DNA from: Ehretia macrophylla
Taxonomy: Eukaryota; Streptophyta; Magnoliopsida; Boraginales; Ehretiaceae
Length of the DNA stretch: 64,000 nt
Assembly (NCBI GenBank): GCA_037974665.1
Contig: CM075778.1
Location: 29,082,001 to 29,146,000 of the forward strand
Direction: 5' to 3'
Positions 1 to 12,939 of this stretch are shown one piece after another. Under the pieces are notes generated by a model. That model ran no database searches and was not told the origin of the DNA. It saw only the letters and a list, made by a program, of their open reading frames with translations. Every line of letters starts with the position of its first letter. Positions within the stretch are counted from its first letter, which is position 1. A program made the position numbers and the translations under genes.

Positions 1-180
1 CTTTTTCTGCTTTGGCTTAAAAAAGGTCATTGGAATCGTTGCGCCATAGAATAGATATGCTACTTGCCATTCGGGCAAACATATAGGGGACAACATAGAT
101 TATGCTGCTAGCAATTCAGGGCAGCCGCCTTCCCCTATGTTAGGAGTTATTCCAGAAGGTGGTGGGTCAAATTCACAAAC
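1..180 (-). promoter_or_regulatory. Promoter-proximal region of a fourth FAR copy lying left of the window
   Basis: This stretch matches about 29,028-29,215, which sits directly upstream of the start codon of FAR copy B. Related sequence also precedes copies A and C (around 25,410-25,560 and 41,825-42,010). By analogy the TATA box and ATG of another minus-strand FAR copy should lie roughly 100 bases beyond the left edge. Seen: the sequence match. Inferred: the existence of that gene. Confidence 0.6.
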
Positions 181-262
181 TGTTCCAGCTTGTTTGGATT
201 ACATTTTTTAAAGGAAAGTAAAGGAAGGGGAAGGATTAAGGAATTCTTTCTCCCTTTTGGAT

Positions 263-761
263 TAGGAATGGCAGCGGTTTGATTAATTGCAGTTTTTGAA
301 AAAATTGAAATCAAAACTGTTTAGTATAATCGAAACTCGAAACCGAAACCGAAATAAAAAACTGATGGTTTTAAAAATCATTATCCAAAACTGAAACCGA
401 CAAATATAAAAAACTGCAGATAACCAAAATCGAAACAGCTAAATTAAAAAAAAAATTAATTTAAAAAGAAAAAAGTCCAAAAATATATTTAAAAAAATAT
501 TAATTTAAATGTAAAAAAAATTAAAAATACAATAAATCAAAATCCATAAATATTAATTTAAATAGTATTTTTTTTTTAGTTGGGCACTTGGGCTAAGCTC
601 AATAACTTTTTTTTATTGTTTTTTTTTGAATAATTGTATTGGGCCTTAATTTTTTTAAAAAAAAATAGTCCATTTTTAATTCTCTATTGACATAATTTTA
701 GATATTAGTATAAAAATAATTTTTATATTTTTGTCAACTATAAATATTATATTATATATGT

Positions 762-813
<52 letters not shown>

Positions 814-1016
814 TATATATTATATAATAAATTAATAATCAGATTTAGGGTTTCGATTTTTTTTAAAGTCTAAAACTAAAATCTATCAGTTTACCTGTCT
901 GTTACTACTTATAAAAATCAAAATCTATCAGTTTATCCATCAATTTTTGTTATCGGACTTTTATCGGGCGGATACCAGTCGGTTTCGGTTACAGCGGTTA
1001 CCCATTGCCATCTCTA
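263..1016. mobile_element. hAT-like MITE with (TA)n core, unit 1 copy
   Basis: The ends are imperfect inverted repeats: the left begins TAGGAATGGCAGCGG, and the right reads TAGAGATGGCAATGGG on the other strand. The flanking 8-mers TTTTGGAT and CTTTGGAT match at seven of eight positions, as expected for an 8-bp hAT target duplication. The middle is AT-rich with a long TA run near 763-811. No coding capacity is seen. The orthologous copy is at 29,288-30,024. The superfamily is inferred from target-duplication length and terminal sequence only. Confidence 0.55.
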
Positions 1017-1891
1017 CTTTGGATTTCATTTTAAGATTTAGTAAAGGATTTGGAGGGATTTCAAATCCCCTTCATTTCCTTTAATGAGAAGCATTTTACA
1101 TTTTTTTCAATTTGGGGTAAAATGGAGGGAAAGAAAAGTAAAATATATAAAAAGACTAATTTATCCTTAACCCTTTCTATGGTTTATCCAATAAGAAAGA
1201 AAGTAAGGTAATTTTTCATCTAAAATTATCCTTTCATTTCCTTTACTTCTACAATTCAAACAAAGATTTATAAATTTCTTTCATTTCCTTTCCCATATTA
1301 CTTTTTTGCAATCCAAACAAGAAACTTCTTTTCCTTTCCTTTCCTTTATTTTTCTTCCTATACCTTAATTTCCTTTCCTTTCTCATGTGCAACCCAAACA
1401 TGGGGGAAAGGTGAATGGTGACCCCTAGTGAAATTATAATCCTGAATTCATCATTTTCTTTCATTAGGCTATCTTCAAATTTGAAATATAATTAAAAATT
1501 CACAATCCAAAAATTATTTTATTTTTGTATATTTAATACTAAAATCTCGCAAACATCACTCCCAGTTTTCTCTTTAACAATCTGTTCAAGTTGTTATTAT
1601 GAGAAGAAAAGAAACCAAAAGGCCAAAAAGAAAGAAAGAAGTAAAATAAAAGACAAGAAAATTATCCCATCTTATTTGGATTGATAAAGAAAGGAAATAA
1701 TAGACAAATAGAAAAAAAAGTAATAGCTAACATCTTGTTCGGAAAAAGAATAGAAGGGCAAGCTAAGAGAGTTGGAGTCATTTTATAACAAACGAATGGG
1801 CTCTACCCTCATTTTGGAGAAACATGAAACTGTTTTAGTAAATATATTGCAATCAGGGGAGAAGGAATAGAGAATTTAATATTGATTATTA

Positions 1892-2331
1892 GGGTAAATT
1901 TTACAAATAGTCTCTATTGTTTGTACTATTTTTTTAATTTTGCTCTTATTGTTTCAAAAGTAACGCGTTTAGTTCTCAAAGATTGCAAAAAGTTCAATTT
2001 AGTACCCAATATTTACATTTTCTTTCAATTTTATCCTTATTATTTCAAAAGTAATGCACTTACTCCTCAAAGTATGTAAAAAATTTCAGTTTAGTCCCTG
2101 TAGTATGATCTGCACATAAAACTTTGAGAACAAATTAAAAAAAAGTTAAAATATTAAGGAATAGATTGAAACTTTTTGTAAATTTTGAATACTATGCAAT
2201 CACTTTTGTAATAATAAGAATGAAATTAAAAAAAATGTAAATATTAGAGACTAAACTTGTCATTTTTAAAATAATTAGGTTGAAAATAAGAAAACTTGCC
2301 AATATTAAAAACCATTTATGAAATTTGTCCT
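1892..2331. mobile_element. Foldback MITE (~440 bp), unit 1 copy
   Basis: The left half, starting GGGTAAATTTTACAAATAG, is approximately repeated in inverse orientation by the right half, which ends near ATGAAATTTGTCCT. The two arms pair over most of their length. There is no open reading frame of note. A second copy lies at 31,926-32,366 and a piece at about 42,525-42,670. Target duplications are too weak to assign a superfamily. Confidence 0.5.
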
Positions 2332-4625
2332 CGACTATATTTAAAAGGCTTGAATACAAATCCCGTCACAAGCAACAGAACATTTAGGATCTTTTCATTA
2401 ACATCATTTAATTATTTTCTCAATTAACATAGTGTGAAGACATCTTTAGATTTGTTGTACTTTTAGTGCTTCGTCCACTAATCTCTATCATTGACTTTCA
2501 AAACCATCTGAAATGAGCGCTAAAAATATCAAACAGGTGTGAGAAGATCAAATTGATTTTTATGCTTGATAATTGCAATAAAAAATCTTTAATGTAAACA
2601 AAAGCATATCATTTACAAATAAATTGATCATATTCCATCAAAACATTTTTATTTAATAACTTGGTTGAAGTACAACCAAGACTTTTGGCTTTGGATCTTG
2701 AATTTTAGAATATCCTTCTTTGTCCTCTTATAGAAGACAATGTCATTCTCACGATGTTACAGAATCCATTATTAACTTAAAGGATATTGAATGACATACT
2801 TATAGTTTCGGGTTTCTTTTCAAACACCCATCAACATTAAATTTACAATAGTTTTCTGGAGGTCGCACCCTACTAAAATTACTTCATCAGGTATTTTTTG
2901 ACTCCATGAAGGTGTGTACTCATAAAGTATTCCTCCCACTTAATGCTCTTTGAATCAATGGACAAAATGTCAGCATCAATGTTGCTTTCTCTTATCATCA
3001 TCAGTAATTTCTCGGAATTCGCATCATCAAAGCTGTGTAGAATAAGTATTTATTAATATGAAAATTCCTTCAATCAAGATAAATTAAATTGTAGAAATTT
3101 TCCTTGACAAAAAAAAAATTGTAGAAATTTTGTCTTTAAGAGTAAATATTGACAAGATAGACATACATTCCCTTGAAAAACACCAATGGTTCGTAAGCTT
3201 CTGCAAGACGCACAACATGATTCATACTTCGTTTGAGTTTGTTATGTTGGTCTTCAAGATGTCGACAAGATACCATATTCACCAACTTTGATACCTATAA
3301 AATAAATGTGTAAATCATTGTGCCTATAACTACAAAGTGCAAGTAATTCCAAAAAACACGTGAAACTATCAAAACAACGTATATGTACTTGTATATTATA
3401 TGTTTGATCTTTGCTGTATGAGGAAGTATCAAAGACATTTATAATGTGAGACTATCTATTTAATTATTTCTGGTATGCTAACAAAACAAAAAGAAGAAAA
3501 AGATGTTCAAATGATCATTTAATTTGTTGCTCTTTCCTTGCATAAAAGGGCAAGATTGTCCTTAATTCTTTATCCTATTTTTGAAATGATTTTCGTGGGC
3601 ATAGAAATTTTACGTAGAAAATTACTTACATGGTAAAGTGTATATTACAAAGCGCATTATCAGTAAGAAACTAAAAGACAAATATGGCTAGCTCCTAAGG
3701 AAGACTCAGCTATTAATCAAATTTATTTACATTTCGGATATACCTCATATAAAAGCAGTGGCAGATGTGTTTGCAGTCCGCATTGGCCAAAGAAAAAGTT
3801 AAAAATTTTATGTATTATTTAAAAAAAAATTAAATATGTATGTACTTTTAGTTAAAAAGATGAATTAATTGTTGAAAATGGATCTAGTACACAAATGTAA
3901 AGGGTACATAAAACTTTTAACATAGTTTAGACTTAGTCTACATCTACGGACATTTAAGCCCCAATACATTTTCTTGAATTCAGTTACTAATCGACTCTTA
4001 CAACTACGTAATTGGGGGGAAATTCAAACAAATTAAACCAAAAGTGTCAAGGGTTTGTTTTCATTCAGTCTCCAATTTTTGTGACAGAATGGAGACGGAC
4101 CTTTATATATATATATATATATATATAACGTACCAAGTCCTTATGTAAGGACTTAGCAAATTCCAGCCACTTGAATCATTTTAATTCTTTTTTTAATTGT
4201 ATTTAAATTTATTTTGGTTTATTTCATTATATATATCTTTGTATATAATGCCAATTATATGTATATGTATTGTGATTTTAGAATTTTTTTAATACTTTCA
4301 TGTTTTTTGGGATTATATTTGTATTATGTATATGTCATATATATGTATGTATAAATAATAGATTGAGGTAAATATATATATTTTTGGAAGTTTTTTCAAG
4401 ATTTTAACCTTTTTAAAAAAAATCAGCTTTATTTGATGCTTAATAAAGCTGAAATTCATGATTTTAAGTTGTTTTTAAAAAATTCCAGCTTTATTTATTT
4501 ATTTTTTTGTCTATATATATATATATATATACACACACAAATATGAAAGAAAAACATCAAATAAAGCTGAAATTCATGATTTTAAGTTGTATTTAAAAAA
4601 TTTCAGATTTATTTATTTATTTTTT

Positions 4626-4695
<70 letters not shown>

Positions 4696-4809
4696 TATAT
4701 TTGTGTGTATATATATATATAGCATAATTTTTTTAATTTCAATTTTTATAGCAAATTTGACATAATCAGAATTTATAACTTCACTGATTTTATATATATA
4801 TATATTTTT

Positions 4810-5115
4810 TTAAAATAAAAAAATATGACGGAAATGAGACGAAATGTGAAGGAGACAGAACGGAGACGGAAAAGTGATGAAATAGATACGAAAAGGTGAC
4901 GAAATGTGAAGGGGACAAATTGAGGACGATTTTCTTATGGAGACGAACATCATTTGCGATAAAACAGGGACGAATATCTTTTCGTCTCCATTTGAGATGA
5001 AATTCAAAACTTGCGACGATTCAAGAGGCCACAGCCGAGTTTCGTCTCCGTTCCGTCTCCTTTCCAAATTGGAGATGGAAATGTGTTGTCTCCCTTTCCG
5101 AAATTTCTTGCAGTG
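4810..5115. mobile_element. CACTA-like element terminus in intron 8, unit 1
   Basis: Read on the minus strand, the right edge begins CACTGCAAGAAATTTCGG. The unit 2 copy reads CACTACAAGAAATTTC, the classic CACTA (En/Spm) terminus. Inside it are many short subterminal repeats built on GAGACGAAA and CGTCTCC on both strands, typical of CACTA transposase-binding arrays. A further GTCTCC inverted pair sits near 4,068-4,100 across TA microsatellites. No left CACTA end or transposase was found, so this is a remnant. Confidence 0.55.
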
Positions 5116-5640
5116 TACATAGCTTGAATAGCTTGGAGTGCTTTGATACAAAACCATCAAAGTCAATTTATACTAGTAGATAGGAAAATTAAGAGACACA
5201 TACTAAATACATCTAGAAAAACTAAGAGACACATACTAAATACATCTCTTCATAACATTCAATTGTTTCTTCAATTAATCCACTAAATACTTTTAACCTT
5301 TGATATGCTTGATATTCATTTCCCCATAACTCCAAGAATCAAATAGTCATCTTGGGATTTGGTTTGTATTCTCCTATATTATAGCCCCACCGAAAAAAAA
5401 ATTATATATTTATATAGTTCAAAAATTATGAATTTTAGTCCTTTTTGAAAAAAATTCCTAAATTCTCCCCTTGTATAAAAGAATTATAAGAACTATTTAG
5501 TGGACATGCTGGTGATGAAAACGATTAATTTGGATCATGACATCTCTAATATATTCCATGTAGAAGATTATCTCATGTATCACATACAATCCTGTGATCA
5601 AATATACATGGCTGAGGCCGAAAAGTTTGTGTAATATTAC

Positions 5641-6470
5641 TGAAAGTTTCTGATTATTAGCTTGTTGTAACAGAAGTTAAAACAAAATAAATAAATGCAT
5701 GTAGAAAGTAAGGACACCGAAATTTAACGTAGTTCAACCGTGCAATCTACGTCCACGGGACCTCCCCTGGTCCAACAAACCTGTTCCATTAATAAATCAC
5801 AAGTTACAATATCAATGGACTTACACAAGTAAAGACTCCCTCTTGACTTTGACGCCTTGATGACGAACTCTTTAATGAACCTAAGTTTGGCTAGCTTTCC
5901 TCGACTTACAACATTATTTCCCGAGAACTACACATTCTTCTCCCGAAGAATTAATAGAACAATAACAAACTAAAAACTCTTCCAATCAAAGATTAAAACA
6001 ATAAGCATAGCGGAAGCATTAATAAGCTGTCTGTTTCACAGTCTATTGCAGCAATACATGGATTATCAGATTTTCACTGTTACTGTCTTCTGTTGCAGCA
6101 CATTGTCAATCTGCTATAGCAAAACCGGACAGCTCGAAAATATTCAAATAAATCCTCATTTTCAACTCTCTTTCTCCACTCTTTTCAGTCATGTGAGGCC
6201 CTGCATATATGCTGAATTAGTTGCCTAAACCTCCACAAGATAATCCATGCTTGGGCCTTGAGTTGTATGAAAAGACTTTGTCTCCAAACAATTCTTTAAA
6301 TAAGACAACCTTCATTTCTTGAAAAAGAAAACTTCAATCACCTTTAATGTAGATGTTAATTTGCCTTTTCAACTCTCTTATAAATATGGTAAACCTGTCA
6401 ATCATAATTCTCCAAACATATATGCATATAAGATAATTAAATTCAGTCAAAGCATAATATATCAGAGTAT
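5641..6470 (-). repeat. 3' LTR of the SIRE-like Copia element (inner border uncertain)
   Basis: It matches the 9640-10527 repeat from its first base to about 6469 and then diverges. A polypurine-type tract read on the minus strand (AAAAAGGGGG) lies further inside, near 6610-6620, so the true inner border may be later. Confidence 0.6.
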
Positions 6471-9400
6471 CAGAGCATAGACTAAACATCCAGAATAAAC
6501 AAACTGTATCAGAGTAAGGATAAAAAGTTCAGAATCAGAGTAATGAGCATAAGAACATCATAGCAAAAAAAATATCCAACAACACAAGATATATAATCCC
6601 ATTTATTTCCCCCTTTTTGTCAAACAAAGACAAGGGGTTAGTCACACCATGCTCCCCCTGAACATCAGCTCTTGCTACAACAGAAACGGAACTGTAGTGC
6701 GCCCCCCTTGAGTACCTGCATGATGTGTGCCCATTAATTTCCCACTTAAAATTTTAGTTATGACATATCAACAAAAAATGGTAACAACTCTGCTCCTGCT
6801 GCAGAACTTGTTCACTAGATAGAAAAGTTGTGCTGCGACAAAACTGTTAGTTTTCCAATTTTGATGCAACAAACCCATAACTGACAGATAGGCAAAATTT
6901 GTGCTATAGCAAATTGCGACCAGACTAAGTTTCAAAAACTTGGTGTATGAGATTATGTTGCAACATACGTCAACCAAGCAAATTCCACACTTTGACGTTC
7001 AACCCTCAAGATTCTTTTGACCCTTAAAAAAGTTTAGAATTTAAAAACAAACAAATTCTTATGAGTATAAACTCTGAGTCACCACTCAAGCTTCTACTGA
7101 TCACATGCATAAATCAAACAAGAATTTCAAGTGTGGACCATGTGTATGTATTTCATGTACAAACGACTCTAGACGATCCTCAACATCTATCACACCAGGT
7201 CAGATTAGAAGCAATACTTGTTCCAACATACCTAGTCATCTAATCACCCCTATAGGATTTTTTTTATAACCTTCTTTCACACAAAAATTTCAAAATTTTT
7301 TTTTCTTGGTATGGTGGCTTTCACTCTAGAACCATTTTTTGTAGTCTTAAGTAGCCCTTTCCATTCTAACTTTTGCTGCCATATCCTGCAAATGATTTTT
7401 ATCTTTTGGAAGGGTGAATAGAATTTAGGAATGAATCTCAAAGAGACTTCTCTTTCATAGATCCCCAGTCGTCAAGTAAGCTCACAATCTTTTCCTGTGG
7501 AGATTTTAATCAAAGATTCATCAGAATGACATGTTCATGAAGTGCATTGATAATATGGTTCCACAAATGAAATCACTAGCTGATTTATACATATAACTTT
7601 CAATGCTCTAGTGATGAACCAATGCACATACACACAAACCATTAAATCTTATAGAGAACAAATGCCTAAGGCTTTTTTCAAGGTCTTAAACCTTACAGAG
7701 TCTAGTGCCTTAGTGAAGATATCTGCAAGTTGATTTTCTGTTGCAACATAGTCGGAAATAACCTTTTTATGCTCTACTGGACAAGGTAAAACTGATTTTC
7801 TTACCCAGATTTGTTTCACTTTTTGTTGCGACAAATTCGCTTTCATTTGTAGTGGCCTCCTTTAATCATCATGAACAAAGGGTTTAACAAACTTACATCT
7901 TCTCAGCATGTCAATGTACCTGTAGCATCATGATTTGATGTGTCCACGAGTGTGGCAAAAATGACAAACTGGAATGAACTTTTTTTTCTTAAATTCTGAA
8001 ATTTTACTCTTTACTGCAGCTTTTGTTGCAACATCAGTTGTTTTGTCATTCTGTTTCGTTGCAACAGATTGTTCCACCTTTGGTTTTTTAGCTTCTTTGA
8101 CAAACACAGTTTGACTTGTTGATGCTTCTCCTTGATAGCCTAATCCAGTATAATCTTTGCAAGACTTTTGAATGGATAACATATAATCAAGTTTATCCGT
8201 ACCTGAGTTTATCATCTTGAAGCCTCGCTGGATCTGTGACAGTTCCTGCTGCAGCATGTCGGCTTTTTGCTACAACTCAACCTTTTCATTTTCAAGCTCA
8301 GCAATCTTGGTTAGTTGATCTTGATTCACCCTGCATACGATCAGCCATTTTTGGTACATCGTTTTGTAGGTCCTTATAAACTTGTCTTCTTCTTCATCAC
8401 TGTCCAATTCGAAATCAGCTTCACCATCTATCATACTCAATCTCATTGCTGATGTTATTGTTAATTCTGCTGCAGCGGGTTCAATTTTTGTCTCAGCATC
8501 TGTTACAGCATCTATCACAACATCTGTCATAGCATCTGTCTCAGCATCTGCTTGGTCTGCTACAGCACAGAACGCAACATGGTTGTTCGTGTGCTCTTCA
8601 TCACTGCTGCTGCTACTTTCTGATCCTTCATCATTCAATGAGGTATTTATGGCTTTCTTCTTTCTTTTCAAAGTATTAGCACACTCAGATTGAATGTGAC
8701 TAAATCCTTTACATTCCCGACATTGAATTCCTTTATTCTTTTTCTTCTTCAATATTTCAGAATTTGTTGAGACATTCTGTTTCTCCAATATTTTCAGCAC
8801 TTTGTTGACATTCTTTATGAGTGAGGCTAAAGATTCTGTGACATCATCATCAGAAGGATCTTCATCCTCTCGCTTTTGAATTTCTGCTTGTAGTGCAATG
8901 CCCTTTTCATTTCTTTTCTGCTTGAATTTCATCTAAAAGGTTTGTAAAGATCCCATTAGTTCATCAAGTTTCACGGAATCCATATTATTTGTTTCTTCTA
9001 TCGCTGCAACTTTAATGGAAAACCTGTCCGAAAGTGATCTCAACATTTTTCTCACCAACTTTGAGTCTGAGTATTTTTCTCCCAATGCAAAAGCTTCGTT
9101 TGCTATGTCATAAAGCTTAGCATTAAATTCAACAATGATTTCATCCTCGTGCATCCGCAATTCTTCAAGCCCTGTTGCAAGTATTTGCAATTTCGAAACT
9201 TTTACAACTGCAGTGCCTTCATATGCTGTCTCCAAAACCACCCATGCATCTTTGGCAGATTCACATGTTGAAATCAATTTGAATTGATTTATGTCTACTT
9301 CATTGAAGATGACATTCAATGCTTTGGAATTATAATTTTCCAATAGATCTTGTGCTTTGGTCCATTGTGTTTCAGGTTTTGGTACAACATTGCCTTGTGT

Positions 9401-9639
9401 ATTGGTAATTGTAGGATGCACCCAACCTGTTACAACTGCTTTCCAAGCTTGCTCATCAATGGACTTGATAAACGCCCTCATGCGTGCCTTCCAGTATGAG
9501 TAGTTTGAGCCATCGAGAAGAGATGGTTTATTGATTGATCCGCCATCACGTAAAATGTCCATATCTGCAAGGATAACCAAAAAAAAACTCTTCCAGAGAT
9601 CTAACTGAGTCAGTTCAGTAACCCGCTCTTGATGCCACT

Positions 9640-10527
9640 TGAAAGTTTCTGGTTATTAGCTTGTTGTAACATAAGTTAAAACAAAATAAATAAACGCATG
9701 TAGAAAGTAAGGAGGCCGAGATTTAACGTGATTCAACCGTGCAATCTACATCCACAGGACCTCCCCTGGTCCAACAAACCTGTTTCATTAATAAATCACA
9801 AGTTACAATATCAATGGACTTACATAAGTAAATACTCTCTCTTGACTTTGACGCCTTGATGACGAACTCTTTAATGAACCTAGGTTTGGCGAGCTCCCCT
9901 CGACTTGCAACGTTCTCTCCCGAGAACTACACCTTCTTCTCCCAAAGAATTAATAGAACAATAACAAACTAAAAACTCTTCCAATCAAAGATTAAAACAA
10001 TAAGCATAGTGGAAGCATTAATAAGCTGTCTGTTTCACAGTCTGCTGCAGTAATACATGGATTATCAGATTTCATCTGTTACTGTCTTCTATTGCAGCAT
10101 ATCGTCAATCAACTGCAGCAAAACCTGACAGCTCGAAAATATTCAAATAAATTTTCATTTTCAGCTCTCTTTCTCCACTCTTTTCAGTCGTGTGAAGCCC
10201 TATATATATGCTGAATTAGTTGCCTAAACCTCCATAAGGTAATCCATGCTTGGGCCTTGAGTTGTATGGAAAGACTTTGTCTCCAAGCAATTCTTTAAAT
10301 AAGGCAATCTTCCTTTCTTGAAAAAGAAAACTTCAATCACATTTAATGTAGATGTCAATTTACCGTTTCAACTCTCTTATAAATATGGTAAACCTGCCAA
10401 TCATAATTCTCCAAACATATATGCATATACCATAGTTAAATTCAGTCAAAGCATAATTTTGACAAAACACAAGCCAATTAATTTTACAGCTCTTGTTGCA
10501 GCAACGGGTACAACAAGAGGCGTAACA
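9640..10527 (-). repeat. 5' LTR of the SIRE-like Copia element
   Basis: This 888-bp repeat begins TGAAAGTTTC and ends CGTAACA on the plus strand, next to the ATTAC target duplication. Its partner starts at 5641. Confidence 0.8.
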
Positions 10528-11596
10528 ATTACTTTGTGATGAAAGATGAGTTTTGAACTTGGATAACAAAAAAGAATATTATCAGGATTAATAGCAATTT
10601 GGTATTATGAAAATTGACCTTCACGAGTGGTAGAAGACGAACCATGAAATGTTTGCGGAAGCTAGCCATGGTTCTTACTATTTTAAGTCCCGTGACTTTC
10701 ACTGGTTTTCCACTAGCATTAGTCCATGGATTTTTTGTGAAATAATTGAACATAAATTTGTAAATGTCAGCATAAGTCGGAGGATTCCTTCGAGAAGAAC
10801 CAATATGATAAATGAGCGGTTGGGGCAGCTGATGTGCATGTGCAACCATTACAGCAAGAATAAAGTCTACTACCATATCACCCGGTATCTGTATGGAATT
10901 CTAATAATTCAAATATGTACTCTTCAAAAGTTCTTCAAATGAAGATACATTCATAGTTTGCAACAAATTTTGAATGTTAGTGATAAAACATCCAAAATCT
11001 GAAAATTTAAAGGCAATAAAGTAAGTGAGGAAGGGAATAAAATTAAAATAAAGAAACAAATAGATTAATTGATCAACATTGATATCATTATGCAAACTCA
11101 CCGCATCAATTATTAACTCTTGATCACGAAGCACGACCTTCAATTTTCCTTCACCATAAGCAACGAAAAAGCCATCCATAGTTCTGTCATGGCAAGTTTT
11201 CCATAAAACCCAAATACATTATATCAAATACATAGAAGGGTAAAACACCAAATAACCACTGAAGTTTGTCATCTTTCCATAACCAAGTAAATAAATATAT
11301 AAATAAACTAGCAGAACGAGTTCTGTTTGAATCTACATTCTCAAGTAGTTAATAGGAGAGTTTGACCATCATATTTCCTACTTTTTTGACTACCAAAAAC
11401 TCAAATTATATCGAATTGTTAAAAATATTTATAACTACACTTTATGTATGTATAGTTGTAAAACTTTTTTAATTTTTTAACATCTATATATATTTAGTTT
11501 TATTCAAAACATGGTCCCAGATTATTTGTATAATCTAATCTTGCTATAAAGTGGATGAAATTTATAAATCTAGCTTTTTACTCATAGGTGGCTAAT

Positions 11597-12489
11597 TGTT
11601 AAGATAACTAAGGTTCAAGCTTAAAGCCAATTGTTATGAAGTGGAGTAGCCTATGATCTTATAAAGTAGTCTAAGAATTTATATTTTTCCGATATAGGAC
11701 AAGTGTATATTCTAACACTCCCCCTCACGTGTGACATGATTTGATAGGAGTCATACATAAAAGATTGAACACGCATGGACCTAATTTGAAGATGGGTCAT
11801 ATTTGGGAGAGTGAATATACATGGTTGATTAACACATGTGGAAGACTGAACACACAGAGGACACATGTGGAAGACTGAAGATGCATAGAATATAACACAT
11901 GCGAAAGATTGAACATAAATGGACCTGATTTAAGATGGGTCACACACAAATGAATAAACAGGACCAAAGGTCCAGCTCTGATACCATATTAAGATAAATG
12001 AGGTTCTATTTTAAAACCAATTAGTACTAAGAGGAATAACCCAAGATATTATAAGGTGGTCTTAGAATTTATATTTTTTCGATGTGGAACAAGTATATAT
12101 TCTAATACTCTCCCTGTGTGTGACTTGATAAGAGGAGTCACATGTGGAAGATTGAATTACACACATGCAAAGGGTCGTCACATGTGAAAAATTGAATTAC
12201 TCACGTAAAAAGGGTCGCACGTTGAAGAAATTGATTTAAGAAGGGTCACATGTGGAAGATTGAATTATACACATGGAAAAGGCTGCACGTAGAAGAGATT
12301 GAATACACGCGAAAAGACCAGTAGTGGAAGATTAATAAGACTAGACTATGGGTCTAACTCTGATACCATGTTAAGATAACTGGAGTTCCATTCTAAAACC
12401 AATTGATATTAAGTGGAGTAGTACATGATCTTATAAGGTGGTCTAAAAATTTATGTTTTTCCGATGTGGGACAAGTACATATTCTAACA
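11597..12489 (-). mobile_element. Tandem TRIM element (family T1) with three LTRs
   Basis: Three 121-bp LTR copies (11597-11717, 11987-12107, 12369-12489) alternate with two internal regions. LTRs run TGTTAAGATAAC to TCTAACA. On the minus strand an iMet-type primer site TGGTATCAGAG abuts the LTR ends. The whole array is flanked by the perfect 5-bp duplication CTAAT (11592-11596, 12490-12494). The internal parts carry repeated short motifs such as CACATGTGGAAGATTGAA. There is no coding capacity. LTR-internal-LTR-internal-LTR is the usual product of recombination between LTRs of two copies. The orthologous array in unit 2 begins at 36,595. Confidence 0.75.
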
Positions 12490-12939
12490 CTAATACGATC
12501 TCTCTAAACGATTGAACATGACTCCACTACTCGAGAATCAAGAAAGTATGGTTCAATTATGTTCACCCGACAATTAAATTTTTCTCTTTACCACATTTTA
12601 TGCATTTTTCACATTTAAGTTTTAGAACCTTCTTCTGCTAAATTTTAGACAAGCTACACACATAACTAACTTGCAAATCATATTTTTTCAAAACCTATGA
12701 CTACAATTCTTTTTCCGTGCTTGATAGATGTTCTTTGCTATGCTTACATAATGCTTTACACATTTCATCTGTCATGATTCTTTTCTGGACACTTTGAGAC
12801 AAAAAACCATATTTTCTATTTAGAACTTCAGATACCATACTTAATAAGAGATTGTGTTGGGTTAAATAGAATTTGCTTTGATTCAATATATATACATTGT
12901 ATGCACTTATTCTAATAAGTTGAATAATTGGATCTTTAT

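Larger units (their letters stand above)
5641..10527 (-). mobile_element. Broken Copia LTR retrotransposon, SIRE/Maximus-like
   Basis: The element is flanked by the 5-bp target duplication ATTAC (5636-5640 and 10528-10532), and the intact empty site is seen at 35,520-35,535. Ends are TG...CA. On the minus strand the 5' LTR is 9640-10527, followed by a tRNA-iMet-type primer site near 9620-9638. Gag-like sequence lies around 8270-9580 with a CCHC knuckle (CRECKGFSHIQSEC), a second Cys/His motif near 7940-7980, and a C-terminal RNase H stretch near 7650-7850 (ENQLADIFTKALD). Most of pol is not recognisable, so the element is non-autonomous and broken in several places. LTR copies differ at about 24 of the first 310 bases, suggesting a few million years. 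It sits in intron 8 of FAR copy A. Confidence 0.85.

Noticed and set aside
4810-5166. 118-codon minus-strand open frame
   Set aside because: It coincides with the subterminal repeats of a CACTA-like end, and the matching frame is not maintained in unit 2.
11597-12489. Possible CRISPR-like array, because of regularly spaced repeats
   Set aside because: The repeats are 121-bp LTRs with TG...CA ends, a primer site and a target duplication in a plant intron; this is a tandem TRIM.
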